Source of the DNA: Legionella_A sp963772805
GTDB taxonomy: Bacteria; Pseudomonadota; Gammaproteobacteria; Legionellales; Legionellaceae
Direction: 5' to 3'
Assembly: GCA_963772805.1 (NCBI GenBank)
Contig: CAVYYU010000008.1
Span: 496,001 to 560,000 of the forward strand
Length of the DNA stretch: 64,000 nt
The position numbers were made by a program, and so were the translations under genes. A model generated the notes under the pieces. It was not told the DNA's origin and made no database searches. It worked only from the letters and a program-made list of their open reading frames with translations. Positions 41,783 through 51,159 of this stretch are shown here, one piece after another (positions within the stretch are counted from its first letter, which is position 1; every line of letters begins with the position of its first letter).

Positions 41783-42513
41783 GTAGTGAACGATTACAAA
41801 AGATATTAAGTCAGGCCGGCCTTGGTTCCAGACGAGAAATGGAGCGCTGGATAGAGGGCGGTCTGGTGTATGTTAATGGTGCGCAGGCCAAACTCGGTGA
41901 TAGTGCAGCCGCGGACGATAAAATTACTGTAAAAGGTAGGGAAATAGATAATCCGTTAGCAGTAAAACAGTCTGTTCGAATTTTACTTTATAACAAACCA
42001 ACGGGTGAAATTTCAAGTAGGCATGACCCTAAGCATGCTAAAACGGTGTTTGATAATATTCCTTATTTAAAGCAAGGACGCTGGGTGCAGGTTGGTCGTT
42101 TGGATATTAACACGTCAGGTTTGTTGGTTTTTACCAATAACGGTGAATTAGCTAATCGTCTAATGCACCCCAAGCATGAAATAGAACGTGAGTATGCAGT
42201 GCGCGTCCACGGCCAAGTCAGTCCTGATACAATCACTATTTTGCAGAAAGGCGTGCAGTTGGACGATGGTCCCGCCAAATTTAAACGTATCGAATTTCGC
42301 GGAGGTGAAGGTGCTAACTCTTGGTATCACGTGGTGTTGAGTGAGGGGCGTAATCGTGAAGTCCGACGATTGTGGGAGTCGCAAGGAATGGAAATTAGCC
42401 GATTAATTCGCATACGTTATGGGAAATTGTACATGCCGCGTTCACTGGCTCGTGGAGAGTTTGTGGAGTTGTCACCTAAGGAAGTGGAAGCTTTTTTAGC
42501 AACATTGCAATGA
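41779..42513 (+). CDS. rluB: 23S rRNA pseudouridine(2605) synthase RluB
   Basis: The 244-residue enzyme has an N-terminal S4 RNA-binding domain (LQKILSQAGLGSRREMERWI) and a catalytic domain with the Asp in VGRLDINTSGLLVFTNNG. The length and GRNREVRRLWES fit RluB. It is the last gene of the trpS-scpAB run and starts inside the scpB stop. Confidence 0.93.
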   Translation: MSSERLQKILSQAGLGSRREMERWIEGGLVYVNGAQAKLGDSAAADDKITVKGREIDNPLAVKQSVRILLYNKPTGEISSRHDPKHAKTVFDNIPYLKQGRWVQVGRLDINTSGLLVFTNNGELANRLMHPKHEIEREYAVRVHGQVSPDTITILQKGVQLDDGPAKFKRIEFRGGEGANSWYHVVLSEGRNREVRRLWESQGMEISRLIRIRYGKLYMPRSLARGEFVELSPKEVEAFLATLQ

Positions 42514-42547
42514 CATAAGATGAATGGAATTTATGTTCCGTGGGTTT

Positions 42548-42570
42548 CCTTCTCCCCTTGCGGGAGATGG
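42548..42570. repeat. REP-like palindrome (copy 2)
   Basis: CCTTCTCCCC ... GGGAGATGG forms a short imperfect hairpin. It matches the reverse complement of the unit at 31556-31578 in 21 of 23 bases. It lies in the gap between rluB and rlmD, which holds no gene. Confidence 0.5.
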
Positions 42571-42686
42571 TGCCTGGCCTTCCCCACCCATTACTGTTTG
42601 TCATCGACTCCCAGAGTGGCTGAAGGGAATAATCGTCAGATCATCTAACACATACACTACATACACCTATTTTTTTGGATTTATAC

Positions 42687-44021
42687 ATGAATAGAAGACG
42701 TCAACGCCTACCTGCAGAACCTGTTCAAACCAAAGTAGAAAAATTCAGTCATGATGGGCGCGGTATTGCCCGAATTGATGGTAAAACCACGTTTATTCAG
42801 GGAGCGCTACCTGATGAAACAATAACTTTCCAATACACGTTAAAAAAGAAAGATTTTGATGAAGGAAAAACATTAACAGTTATTGAGTCGTCACCGCACC
42901 GCGTGGAACCACGCTGCCCTCATTATTCGGTTTGCGGTGGGTGCTCGTTGCAGCATCTGGATGCAGCAACTCAGATAAGTGAGAAGCAGACACAACTCCT
43001 CGACTTGCTGGCACGTACCGGTCATTGCCAACCAGATAGTATTTTAGAGCCGCTTTCTGCTACGCATTGGCATTACCGTAATAAAGCGCGTTTGAGTGTT
43101 CGTTACGTAGAAAAAAAACAAGCGACATTAGTAGGCTTTCGTGAAAAAAATAACCCGCGATATATTGCTGAAATAAATCAATGTCCCATATTAAATGCGC
43201 GCATAGATGCAGCAATTGAATCTATGCGTCAAATGGTTGATTCGCTCGATGATCCTCGAACCATTGCACAAATTGAATTGGCCGCGGGTGACGAAGATAT
43301 TGCACTTATATTTAGAAATTTATCAACGCTGAGCCAAAGCGATGAGGAAAAAATAAGTCAATTTGCGCAGAAGTTAAATTTTCGCGTCTACTTACAACCA
43401 GCAGGTCCTGGTAGTATCTATTTGCTCTATCCTCCTGATACGGGCGAGTTTTTAAAATACAGTATTCCTGCGGAAAATATCACGTTTCAATTCCATCCTA
43501 CCGATTTTATCCAGGTGAATGCCGCGTTGAATCGGTTGATGGTTGAACACGCGCTTAAGTTGTTAGATTTGGAATCAGACGATGTTGTTCTAGATTTATT
43601 TTGTGGTTTGGGTAATTTTTCATTACCAATGGCTAAATATAGTGCAAAAGTTGTTGGTGTGGAAGGAAGTGACACCATGGTCAAACGCGCTGAGATGAAT
43701 GCTCGCAATAATGGAATAACCAATACTGAATTTTTATGTGCTAATTTAGATGATGCAGCCGCGCTTGCAATACTGCGCGAATACAAGTTTAATAAAGTTT
43801 TACTTGATCCTCCTCGTACAGGTGCGCTGGAAATAATAAAACAAATCGATAAGATTAATCCTCAGCGTATCGTATATGTGTCTTGTAATCCTGCAACATT
43901 AGCAAGAGACAGTGATATCCTGGTGAATCAGCATGGGTATAGAATGATTGCGGCCGGTGTGATGGATATGTTTCCCCATACAGCCCACGTGGAGTCGATA
44001 GCCTTATTCGAAAAGGGATAA
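42687..44021 (+). CDS. rlmD: 23S rRNA (uracil1939-C5)-methyltransferase RlmD
   Basis: The 444-residue enzyme has a TRAM domain, an iron-sulfur cluster site (CPHYSVCGGC plus a later Cys in NQCPIL), the SAM-binding LDLFCGLGNFSLPMA, LLDPPRTGA and the catalytic VYVSCNPATLARD. I start at the ATG at 42687. The relA gene follows after 4 bases, as in many gammaproteobacteria where rlmD precedes relA. Confidence 0.95.
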   Translation: MNRRRQRLPAEPVQTKVEKFSHDGRGIARIDGKTTFIQGALPDETITFQYTLKKKDFDEGKTLTVIESSPHRVEPRCPHYSVCGGCSLQHLDAATQISEKQTQLLDLLARTGHCQPDSILEPLSATHWHYRNKARLSVRYVEKKQATLVGFREKNNPRYIAEINQCPILNARIDAAIESMRQMVDSLDDPRTIAQIELAAGDEDIALIFRNLSTLSQSDEEKISQFAQKLNFRVYLQPAGPGSIYLLYPPDTGEFLKYSIPAENITFQFHPTDFIQVNAALNRLMVEHALKLLDLESDDVVLDLFCGLGNFSLPMAKYSAKVVGVEGSDTMVKRAEMNARNNGITNTEFLCANLDDAAALAILREYKFNKVLLDPPRTGALEIIKQIDKINPQRIVYVSCNPATLARDSDILVNQHGYRMIAAGVMDMFPHTAHVESIALFEKG

Positions 44022-44025
44022 CTGC

Positions 44026-46230
44026 ATGGTTAAAGTAAAAGCTGACACGCCTTTACTCTCTGATGGCAGCATTGATGTTGAGCAATGGATACATCAGCTA
44101 GGAAGCAAAGGGTATTTCCAGGATCTGGATTTAATTCGCAACGCCTGCGCGCTCAGTCAATTGGCAGGTCATGAGCACACCACTGAGACTGGCCAGTCTT
44201 GTTTGCAGCAAGGCCTGGCCATGGCGGATGCTTTGGCGGATCTGGGGGTCGATAAGGATACATTGGCAGCAGCTATTATCTATAGCACGGTTCATTTCGC
44301 TGAATTATCGTTAGATATTGTTGAAGAACAGATGAGCGCTAACATTGCACGTTTGGTTAAAGGCATTGAAAAAATGAATGCCATTTCAAACTTGCAGTCT
44401 CTCAGCAAATACCCGCAAAGCAAACATCAACTTGATAATGTCCGGAAAATGTTATTGGCGATGGTTGATGATGTTCGGGTCGTATTGATAAAACTTGCCG
44501 AGCGTTTATGCGTATTGCGATCATTGGCTCCCATGCCGGGCGCTATGCGGCAACAAATTGCGACGGAGGCCATGGAAATTTATGCCCCGCTGGCTAATCG
44601 CTTGGGAATTGGGGCTATCAAATGGGAAATGGAGGATCTAGCTTTTCGCCACCTTCACCCTGACGATTATAAAGCAATAGCAAAGGGGCTTAAGGCCAAA
44701 CGGCTAGAACGCGACAGTTTTGTTAATTTGATTGTCGATGACTTAAACGAGCATATTAAAGCATTAGGTATTGAGCATTTCACAGTTTATGGCCGCTCAA
44801 AACACATTCACAGCATTTATCGTAAAATGACGCGAAAAAATGTTTTGTTAGATGAAATTTACGATGCGACAGCCGTCAGAATATTAACGGAATCAGAAGG
44901 GCAGTGTTACGAAGTGCTCGGGTTGGTGCATACGCTGTGGAAACAGGTTCCTGCTGAGTTTGATGACTATATCGTCAATCCAAAACCGAATGGCTATCAG
45001 TCACTGCATACAGCGGTTGGAGGCCCCGAGGGTCGTGTTTTTGAAGTGCAAATTCGTACTTATAAAATGCATGAGCAAGCGGAAATGGGCGTAGCGGCAC
45101 ACTGGAAATACAAAGAAGGCACCGTTACATCTAAAGAAAGTCATGAGCGCAAAATAGAATGGTTGCGCGAGGTTTTGGCTTGGCATCGAGAGATGGCCGC
45201 GAATCAAGGTGTTTCTGAAGTCATAGAAACCGAGTTTCTTGAAGACCGCGTGTATGTTTTTACACCAGATGGCGATGTGCTGGATATGCCTCAGGGGGTT
45301 ACCCCGCTCGATTTTGCTTATCACGTGCATAGCGAAGTGGGTCACCGCTGTCGCGGAGCGAAGGTGAATGGTCATATTGTCCCACTGACTTACGTCTTAA
45401 AAACAGGCGATAAAGTTGAAGTCCTAACTGGAAAAGAGGCCAAACCTTCCCGTGATTGGATTAACCCTCATCTGAGTTATTTAAAAACACCGCGAGCTAA
45501 AGCGAAAGTCTTGCATTGGTTTAAACTGCAAAATTTCGATAAAAATAAGGCAGAGGGTCACGAGATACTTGATAAAGAAATGAAGGCTCTGGGCATTAAA
45601 ACTGAGCGTCTACATGATGTGTCCCACGCCTATAATTTCAAGCGTCTGGATGACCTTTTTGCAGCACTGGGTCGTGGGGAGTTGAAGCTTGGCCAAATAC
45701 TGAATCGCCTGTCACCCGCAGAGACCCCCGAGCAATTAGTGCACAATATTGTTAAGCCGCAAGTTAAACCAGAGGTTTCAGGCGGTGATTTGACGATAGA
45801 AGGTGTTGGTAATTTGCTCACTCATATGGCGCGTTGTTGCCAACCGGTACCAGGTGATCAAGTTATCGGTTACATTACTCTGGGGCGCGGTGTATCAGTC
45901 CATCGCCAGGATTGCTCGAATATTATTCATGCCGGTGAAAAACAGCGTCAACGTTTTTTACAGGTTAGCTGGGGAAGCGCTACTCGCGAACATTATTTGG
46001 TTGATGTCATCATCAAAGCGTTTGATCGCGCAGGGCTTTTACGGGACATAACGTCCTTGTTAGCCAACGAAAAAGCGCATGTATATTCCCTACAGACGCA
46101 AACGGATAAACAGGAAAATACCTCATTCATTACGCTCTCAATTGAAATCGACGGGTTGAATAGTTTGTCGCGGTTATTAAGCAAGCTGGGGCAGATTCCA
46201 AATGTGCTGGAAGCCAGACGGCAGGTTTGA
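44026..46230 (+). CDS. relA: GTP pyrophosphokinase RelA
   Basis: The 734-residue (p)ppGpp synthetase has a degenerate hydrolase domain: the HD pair of SpoT is replaced in AAIIYSTVHFAEL, as in monofunctional RelA. The synthetase domain is complete (YDATAVRILTES, PAEFDDYIVNPKPNGYQSLH). TGS (VYVFTPDGDVLDMPQG), a zinc-finger-like HMARCCQPVPGDQ and an ACT domain at the C-terminus follow. It responds to uncharged tRNA on ribosomes. The seven-unit repeat array begins 38 bp after the stop. Confidence 0.95.
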   Translation: MVKVKADTPLLSDGSIDVEQWIHQLGSKGYFQDLDLIRNACALSQLAGHEHTTETGQSCLQQGLAMADALADLGVDKDTLAAAIIYSTVHFAELSLDIVEEQMSANIARLVKGIEKMNAISNLQSLSKYPQSKHQLDNVRKMLLAMVDDVRVVLIKLAERLCVLRSLAPMPGAMRQQIATEAMEIYAPLANRLGIGAIKWEMEDLAFRHLHPDDYKAIAKGLKAKRLERDSFVNLIVDDLNEHIKALGIEHFTVYGRSKHIHSIYRKMTRKNVLLDEIYDATAVRILTESEGQCYEVLGLVHTLWKQVPAEFDDYIVNPKPNGYQSLHTAVGGPEGRVFEVQIRTYKMHEQAEMGVAAHWKYKEGTVTSKESHERKIEWLREVLAWHREMAANQGVSEVIETEFLEDRVYVFTPDGDVLDMPQGVTPLDFAYHVHSEVGHRCRGAKVNGHIVPLTYVLKTGDKVEVLTGKEAKPSRDWINPHLSYLKTPRAKAKVLHWFKLQNFDKNKAEGHEILDKEMKALGIKTERLHDVSHAYNFKRLDDLFAALGRGELKLGQILNRLSPAETPEQLVHNIVKPQVKPEVSGGDLTIEGVGNLLTHMARCCQPVPGDQVIGYITLGRGVSVHRQDCSNIIHAGEKQRQRFLQVSWGSATREHYLVDVIIKAFDRAGLLRDITSLLANEKAHVYSLQTQTDKQENTSFITLSIEIDGLNSLSRLLSKLGQIPNVLEARRQV

Positions 46231-46268
46231 TGTTGGTACTGAGTTTATGAAGCATACGCGAGCAGCAT

Positions 46269-46905
46269 GTTGGGCTGTACTTCGTTTAGCGCCAACCTAC
46301 GCCATCCATGTAGGTTGGCGCTGAGCTTGCGAAGCCCAACAAAGGAACCTCTCAAGTATCATGTTGGGCTGCACTTCGTTTAGCACCAACCTACGCCATC
46401 CATGTAGGTTGGCGCTGAGCTTGCGAAGCCCAACAAAGGAACCTCTCAAGTATCATGTTGGGCTGCACTTCGTTTAGCACCAACCTACGCTATCCATGTA
46501 GGTTGGCGCTGAGCTTGCGAAGCCCAACAAAGAAACCTTTCAAGTATCGTGTTGGGCTGCACTTCGTTTAACGCCAACCTATGCCATCCATGTAGGTTGG
46601 CGCTGAGCTTGCGAAGCCCAACAAAGAAACCTCTCAAGTATCGTGTTGGGCTGCACTTCGTTTAACGCCAACCTATGCCATCCATGTAGGTTGGCGCTGA
46701 GCTTGCGAAGCCCAACAAAGGAACCTCTCAAGTATCGTGTTGGGCTGCACTTCGTTTAATGCCAACCTACGCCATCCATGTAGGTTGGCGCTGAGCTTGC
46801 GAAGCCCAACAAAGGAACCTCTCAAGTATCGTGTTGGGCTCCACTTCGTTTAACGCCAACCTACGCCATCCATGTAGGTTGGCGCTGAGCTTGCGAAGCC
46901 CAACA
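46269..46905. repeat. Seven tandem copies of a 94-bp palindromic repeat
   Basis: Units start at 46269, 46363, 46457, 46551, 46645, 46739 and 46833, exactly 94 bp apart, and the last stops after 73 bp. Each begins GTTGGGCT and contains CCAACCTA ... TAGGTTGG and ends AGCCCAAC, so each folds as a 73-nt hairpin of nested arms, followed by a 21-base linker (AAAGGAACCTCTCAAGTATC). Units differ at a few bases, some compensatory. The core resembles the TAGGTTGG/GCCCAAC intergenic repeats of many proteobacteria. The array fills the gap between relA and the convergent gene at 46910. Confidence 0.95.
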
Positions 46906-46909
46906 TGCG

Positions 46910-47275
46910 TTAAAAAATAAACCCGGCCACCACCGCGCGATGTTCACTTAACAATAAATTAAACGTCCGGCTTGCAGCACCTATCGACATGCATTCAATA
47001 CCTATTCTTAATTTTGAAAGATGCTGCATAATCGCAATGGGTGCCATAACGCCTGTTTGCTGATGGCCGATGATGATAATCTCGGGCTGAAACTGTAACA
47101 GGGGTTCTAAGCTGGTTTCATTAAGCTCTTTTAACGACTGGATAAGCCATGGCGTGATAATTTCATCCCGGCTAACAATTAAACTGCTTTGATACAGGGT
47201 TTCCCCAATTTTAATCTGCGACTCAGAGTATGATCTAATGGCATGTATGTCTGCTGTTTCCAAGTTGATTTGCAT
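46910..47275 (-). CDS. Mth938-like/NDUFAF3 family protein (DUF498)
   Basis: The 121-residue protein has the DUF498/Xcc1710-like pattern: SLIVSRDEIITPW, PEIIIIGHQQTG and GIECMSIGAASRTFNLLLSE. The mitochondrial homologue NDUFAF3 helps to assemble respiratory complex I; bacterial members are uncharacterised. Its stop lies 5 bp from the end of the 94-bp repeat array. It is divergent from alaC with 58 bp between the starts. Confidence 0.85.
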   Translation of the reverse strand: MQINLETADIHAIRSYSESQIKIGETLYQSSLIVSRDEIITPWLIQSLKELNETSLEPLLQFQPEIIIIGHQQTGVMAPIAIMQHLSKLRIGIECMSIGAASRTFNLLLSEHRAVVAGFIF

Positions 47276-47333
47276 GGTGTTTAATATTTCAGTAATTTAT
47301 ACTGCTTGAAAGTATACCATAGGGGATATAACC

Positions 47334-48527
47334 ATGAGTCAATTTCCACGAATTAAGCGTCTTCCACCTTATGTATTCAATACGCTAACGCAATTGAAGG
47401 CAGAAGCGCGAGCGCGTGGCGAGGATATCATTGACTTTGGTATGGGAAACCCGGATAAACCGACACCACAACATATTGTCGACAAGCTTGTCGAAACGGT
47501 ACAGCGCCCCGATACGCATCGTTATTCAATGTCTAAAGGCATTCCGCGCTTGCGTCGTGCGATGGCGACTTGGTACCAACGTAATTATCAAGTCACATTG
47601 AATAGTGAAACACAAATTGTCACCACCATTGGTTCAAAAGAAGGACTGGCGCATTTAGCGTTAGCTATCTCAGGACCGGGGGATACAGTGCTGGTTCCTG
47701 ATCCTGCATATCCCATTCATACCTATGGTTTTGTCATCGCAGGCGCTAACGTCAAACAGATTCCGTTAATTGACGAAGAACAATTTTTGCATGCGATAGA
47801 AGATGCAATAGCCCAAACCTGGCCAAAACCCAAGGCGCTGGTTATCAATTTTCCTGCTAATCCGAGCACGCATTGTGTTGATTATGAATTTTTTGAAAAA
47901 ATAGTGGCATTGGCCAAACGGCATTCAATTTGGATTATTCACGATTTAGCCTATGCCGACATAGTTTTTGATGGCTACAAAGCACCGTCTATTTTGCAAG
48001 TCCCCGGTGCAATGGATGTCGCTATTGAAACCTATTCATTATCCAAGTCGTATAATATGCCGGGTTGGCGGGTAGGATTTGCTTGTGGTAATGAAGAACT
48101 GGTTGATGCACTGACGCGCATTAAATCCTATCTTGATTACGGTACATTCACGCCGATACAAGTCGCCGCTATTACCGCCCTTGAGGGGTCGGATGATTGC
48201 GTTCACGAGATCCGCGCTACTTATCAAAAGCGTCGCGATATATTATGTGAAGGCATGGAAGATATAGGCTGGTTTGTTGAGAAGCCGCGCGCGACGATGT
48301 TTGTGTGGGCGCCTATTCCTGCATTTTATCGTCATCTGGGTTCTGTGGAGTTTTCAAAATATTTATTAAAAGAAGCGCATGTGGCCGTTTCACCCGGAAT
48401 TGGTTTTGGTCAGCAAGGGGACGGGTTTGTACGTTTCGGCTTGATTGAGAATTCACAACGTATACGCCAAGCTCTAAAGAATATGAAAATATTGTTCAAG
48501 CGAGACGGTTTTATGCAGGCTGTTTGA
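47334..48527 (+). CDS. alaC: Alanine transaminase AlaC-like (class I aminotransferase)
   Basis: The 397-residue PLP enzyme matches E. coli AlaC closely (IKRLPPYVFNTLTQLKAEAR, GKEGLAHLAL-like TIGSKEGLAHL). The PLP Lys lies in YSLSKSYNMPGWRVGF, and the Arg that binds the carboxylate is in VRFGLIEN. It makes alanine or glutamate by transamination. The next gene starts 1 base after its stop. Confidence 0.92.
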   Translation: MSQFPRIKRLPPYVFNTLTQLKAEARARGEDIIDFGMGNPDKPTPQHIVDKLVETVQRPDTHRYSMSKGIPRLRRAMATWYQRNYQVTLNSETQIVTTIGSKEGLAHLALAISGPGDTVLVPDPAYPIHTYGFVIAGANVKQIPLIDEEQFLHAIEDAIAQTWPKPKALVINFPANPSTHCVDYEFFEKIVALAKRHSIWIIHDLAYADIVFDGYKAPSILQVPGAMDVAIETYSLSKSYNMPGWRVGFACGNEELVDALTRIKSYLDYGTFTPIQVAAITALEGSDDCVHEIRATYQKRRDILCEGMEDIGWFVEKPRATMFVWAPIPAFYRHLGSVEFSKYLLKEAHVAVSPGIGFGQQGDGFVRFGLIENSQRIRQALKNMKILFKRDGFMQAV

Positions 48528-48528
48528 T

Positions 48529-49338
48529 ATGTATATAGTGATCAATGCTAACCTGGATTCCGTACCGGAAGACAGTATACCTATGACAGGCCAAGGTAAT
48601 TTTTATCATAATCTCTTGTGTTCTCTGGGTTATCCTTCCAGCCATCCTCCGGTGGCTGATTTGTTACGCCATTATCATGACTTGCAAGGTCAGTGGCTTG
48701 TCGTTTCGCCTATTCATTGGCAGGCTACGCACAATGACGCCATGATTGTGGCAAGTGATCGTGAGTTGGAATTATCAGACAGTGAATCACGTCTTTGGTT
48801 TGCAGCATTTGCTGAATTTATTGTGCCTGACAAGATGAATTTACATTATTATGATGCACAGACTTGGTTATTGCAATGTGATCACCTACCGCCCATTAGT
48901 GCAAAACCGGTGCATACTTTAGTACAGCAATCATTGACATCACAGTTGCTCCAACTGGATGACACCTTATTTTGGCAGCGTTTTATTACAGAATGCCAGA
49001 TGTTTTTTAGCGCACACCCCTTAAACAAAACACGCACAGCATGTCCTATTAACGGCCTCTGGTTTTGGGGCAATGGAACATTGGGGGAAAAGGCACAAAA
49101 AACACTTGTCAGTGATGATAGTTTGCATGATTTAGCGGCGCTATTGTCAACACGAGTGAGATCTTACTCATCATCAGAATCGTATACCAAAGATAGTGTA
49201 TTGTTATTTCAGGATATTAACCCCGAAGAACTGCACACCCTGCAATCAAAATTGCAAAAATACACAGTCCACTGGTACTGGAACAACTTAGCGTATGACA
49301 GCAAGCCTAAAGGTTGGCTGTCACGCCTATGGAGATAG
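48529..49338 (+). CDS. RpfE-like protein (phosphoglycerate mutase-related)
   Basis: The 269-residue protein has the conserved PINGLWFWGNGTLG motif, with PIHWQATHNDAMI, as found in RpfE-type proteins related to 2,3-bisphosphoglycerate-independent phosphoglycerate mutase. The metal-binding active site of that enzyme is not evident, so it may be non-catalytic. It lies directly between alaC and recJ. Its own stop overlaps the possible longer form of recJ. Confidence 0.75.
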   Translation: MYIVINANLDSVPEDSIPMTGQGNFYHNLLCSLGYPSSHPPVADLLRHYHDLQGQWLVVSPIHWQATHNDAMIVASDRELELSDSESRLWFAAFAEFIVPDKMNLHYYDAQTWLLQCDHLPPISAKPVHTLVQQSLTSQLLQLDDTLFWQRFITECQMFFSAHPLNKTRTACPINGLWFWGNGTLGEKAQKTLVSDDSLHDLAALLSTRVRSYSSSESYTKDSVLLFQDINPEELHTLQSKLQKYTVHWYWNNLAYDSKPKGWLSRLWR

Positions 49339-49340
49339 TA

Positions 49341-51080
49341 ATGCAGATTAAACAGCGTATCTTGCCTACAACTTTACCGATGTTGCATGATTTTCATCCC
49401 ATTTTACAGCGTATTTATGCAACAAGAGGAATTGTTGACGGTGCACAACTAGATAAGCGATTGCAGGCGCTATTACCGTTCCATTCTTTAACTGATATTG
49501 ATAAAGCGACCGCCCGTTTGGAGCTGGCATTGAGAGAACAGCAGCGTATCTTGATTGTGGGTGATTTTGATGCTGATGGTGCAACGTCCAGTGCTCTAGC
49601 TGTATCAGCACTACGCACGTTTGGAGCTCTGCACGTAGAATTTTTGGTGCCTAATCGCTTTGAGTTTGGTTATGGCTTGACGCCCGGTATCATTGGGATT
49701 GCCAAACAATGGCATCCACAGCTGATTATTACTGTTGATAATGGTATTGCTAGTATAGAGGGGGTCGAGGCGGCGAATGATGCTGGGATTGATGTGCTGG
49801 TTACCGATCACCATTTGCCTGCAGAGACCTTGCCTAAGGCGTGCGCAATTGTTAATCCAAATCAAGTGGGCGATGTATTTGCGAGTAAATCGATTGCGGG
49901 GGTTGGTGTTATTTTTTATGTGATGCTGGCTTTGCGTCGGCAACTTAGCAGCAGTGGTTGGTTTGCAGCCCAAGGGATAGCCGAACCTAATATGTCACAG
50001 TTTCTCGATTTAGTCGCACTGGGTACGGTAGCTGATGTGGTTGCACTCGATCAGAATAACCGTATCTTGGTAAATCAGGGGTTGGCACGGATTCGACAGG
50101 GATTGTGCCGTCCGGGAATACTCGCGTTAATTGAGGTGGCTGGACGACGTTGTGAACAGTTGCGAGAAAGTGATTTAGGGTTTTCTGTAGCACCTCGATT
50201 AAATGCCGCGGGTCGGCTCGATGATATGTCGTTAGGAATAGAATGTTTGCTAAGCGATGATCTTGATAAGGCGCATGGATTAGCCAGTCATCTTGATGAG
50301 TTAAACATTGAGCGCCGCAAAATTGAAACGGAAATGAAAGAGCAGGCTTTGCAGGCATTGGATAAATTAACGGCCCGCGTGGAGTCGGACGCTCAGCAAT
50401 TGCCCGTAGCATTGTGCATGGTTGATAAATCATGGCATCAAGGGGTTATCGGCATTCTCGCGGGTCGTTTGAAAGACCGTTATCACCGGCCGGTTATTGC
50501 ATTTTCTATTGTGAATGACAATGAGATGAAGGGCTCGGCACGTTCAATTGCGGGCTTGAACATCCGTGATGTGTTGGCCGCGGTAGATAAAGATAACCCT
50601 GGCCTGATTACCAAATTTGGTGGGCATGCTATGGCTGCGGGTTTAAGTATGCATCCGCAATCGTTTTCTCAGTTTCAACAAGCATTTGTTGCTGAAGTGG
50701 GTAAATATATTGATGTTTCGGTGTGCAAAGGTGAGATTTTAAGCGATGGTCCTTTGCAAGTTCATGATTTAAATTTGGAGTTAGCGACTTTGTTGCGGGA
50801 GTCTGGTCCTTGGGGGCAGCAATTTTCTGAGCCAGTTTTTGATAATGTGTTTGAGATCATTGATCAGCGCATCGTAGGCCAACATCATTTGAAACTCACG
50901 CTAGCGCACGAGCAAGGTGGTAATGCCATTGATGCGATAGCGTTTAATATTGATCCGAAAGAGTGGCCTAATCATCGCGCCCGTCACATGCATGCGGCCT
51001 ATCGACTTGATATTAATGAGTATAATGGTCGAACTAAATTACAGTTGATTGTTTCGTCGATGGCGGCGGTAGAGCGTTAG
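49341..51080 (+). CDS. recJ: Single-stranded-DNA-specific exonuclease RecJ
   Basis: The 579-residue DHH-family enzyme has IVGDFDADGATSSALAV (DHH motif I variant), VTVDNGIA-like ITVDNGIASIEG, LVTDHHLPAETLP, IAGVGVIFYV and the DHHA1 domain with KFGGHAMAAGLSM. It degrades single-stranded DNA 5'-3' in recombination and mismatch repair. I start at 49341, where GGAG is 8 bases upstream. A longer frame from 49314 has no ribosome-binding site. Confidence 0.95.
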   Translation: MQIKQRILPTTLPMLHDFHPILQRIYATRGIVDGAQLDKRLQALLPFHSLTDIDKATARLELALREQQRILIVGDFDADGATSSALAVSALRTFGALHVEFLVPNRFEFGYGLTPGIIGIAKQWHPQLIITVDNGIASIEGVEAANDAGIDVLVTDHHLPAETLPKACAIVNPNQVGDVFASKSIAGVGVIFYVMLALRRQLSSSGWFAAQGIAEPNMSQFLDLVALGTVADVVALDQNNRILVNQGLARIRQGLCRPGILALIEVAGRRCEQLRESDLGFSVAPRLNAAGRLDDMSLGIECLLSDDLDKAHGLASHLDELNIERRKIETEMKEQALQALDKLTARVESDAQQLPVALCMVDKSWHQGVIGILAGRLKDRYHRPVIAFSIVNDNEMKGSARSIAGLNIRDVLAAVDKDNPGLITKFGGHAMAAGLSMHPQSFSQFQQAFVAEVGKYIDVSVCKGEILSDGPLQVHDLNLELATLLRESGPWGQQFSEPVFDNVFEIIDQRIVGQHHLKLTLAHEQGGNAIDAIAFNIDPKEWPNHRARHMHAAYRLDINEYNGRTKLQLIVSSMAAVER

Positions 51081-51127
51081 AAGGAAGTTTTTTGGGCAGA
51101 AACACCCTCAAGCATTACATGCTGATG

Positions 51128-51149
51128 CTGGGCTTGTTCATAAGCCCAG
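51128..51149. terminator. 8-bp hairpin between convergent genes
   Basis: CTGGGCTT (51128-51135) pairs with AAGCCCAG (51142-51149) across six bases. It lies between recJ and the convergent gene ending at 51160. There is no clear T-run. The stem belongs to the same TGGGCT/AGCCCA type as the repeats at 46269 and 23766. Confidence 0.5.
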
Positions 51150-51159
51150 GTAGTTATGT

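Noticed and set aside
46269..46905. CRISPR array
   Set aside because: The units repeat over their full 94 bp, linkers are nearly constant rather than variable spacers, and no cas gene is present.
49314..49340. Longer recJ start at 49314
   Set aside because: GGAG lies immediately before the ATG at 49341 with proper spacing and the extra residues overlap the previous gene.
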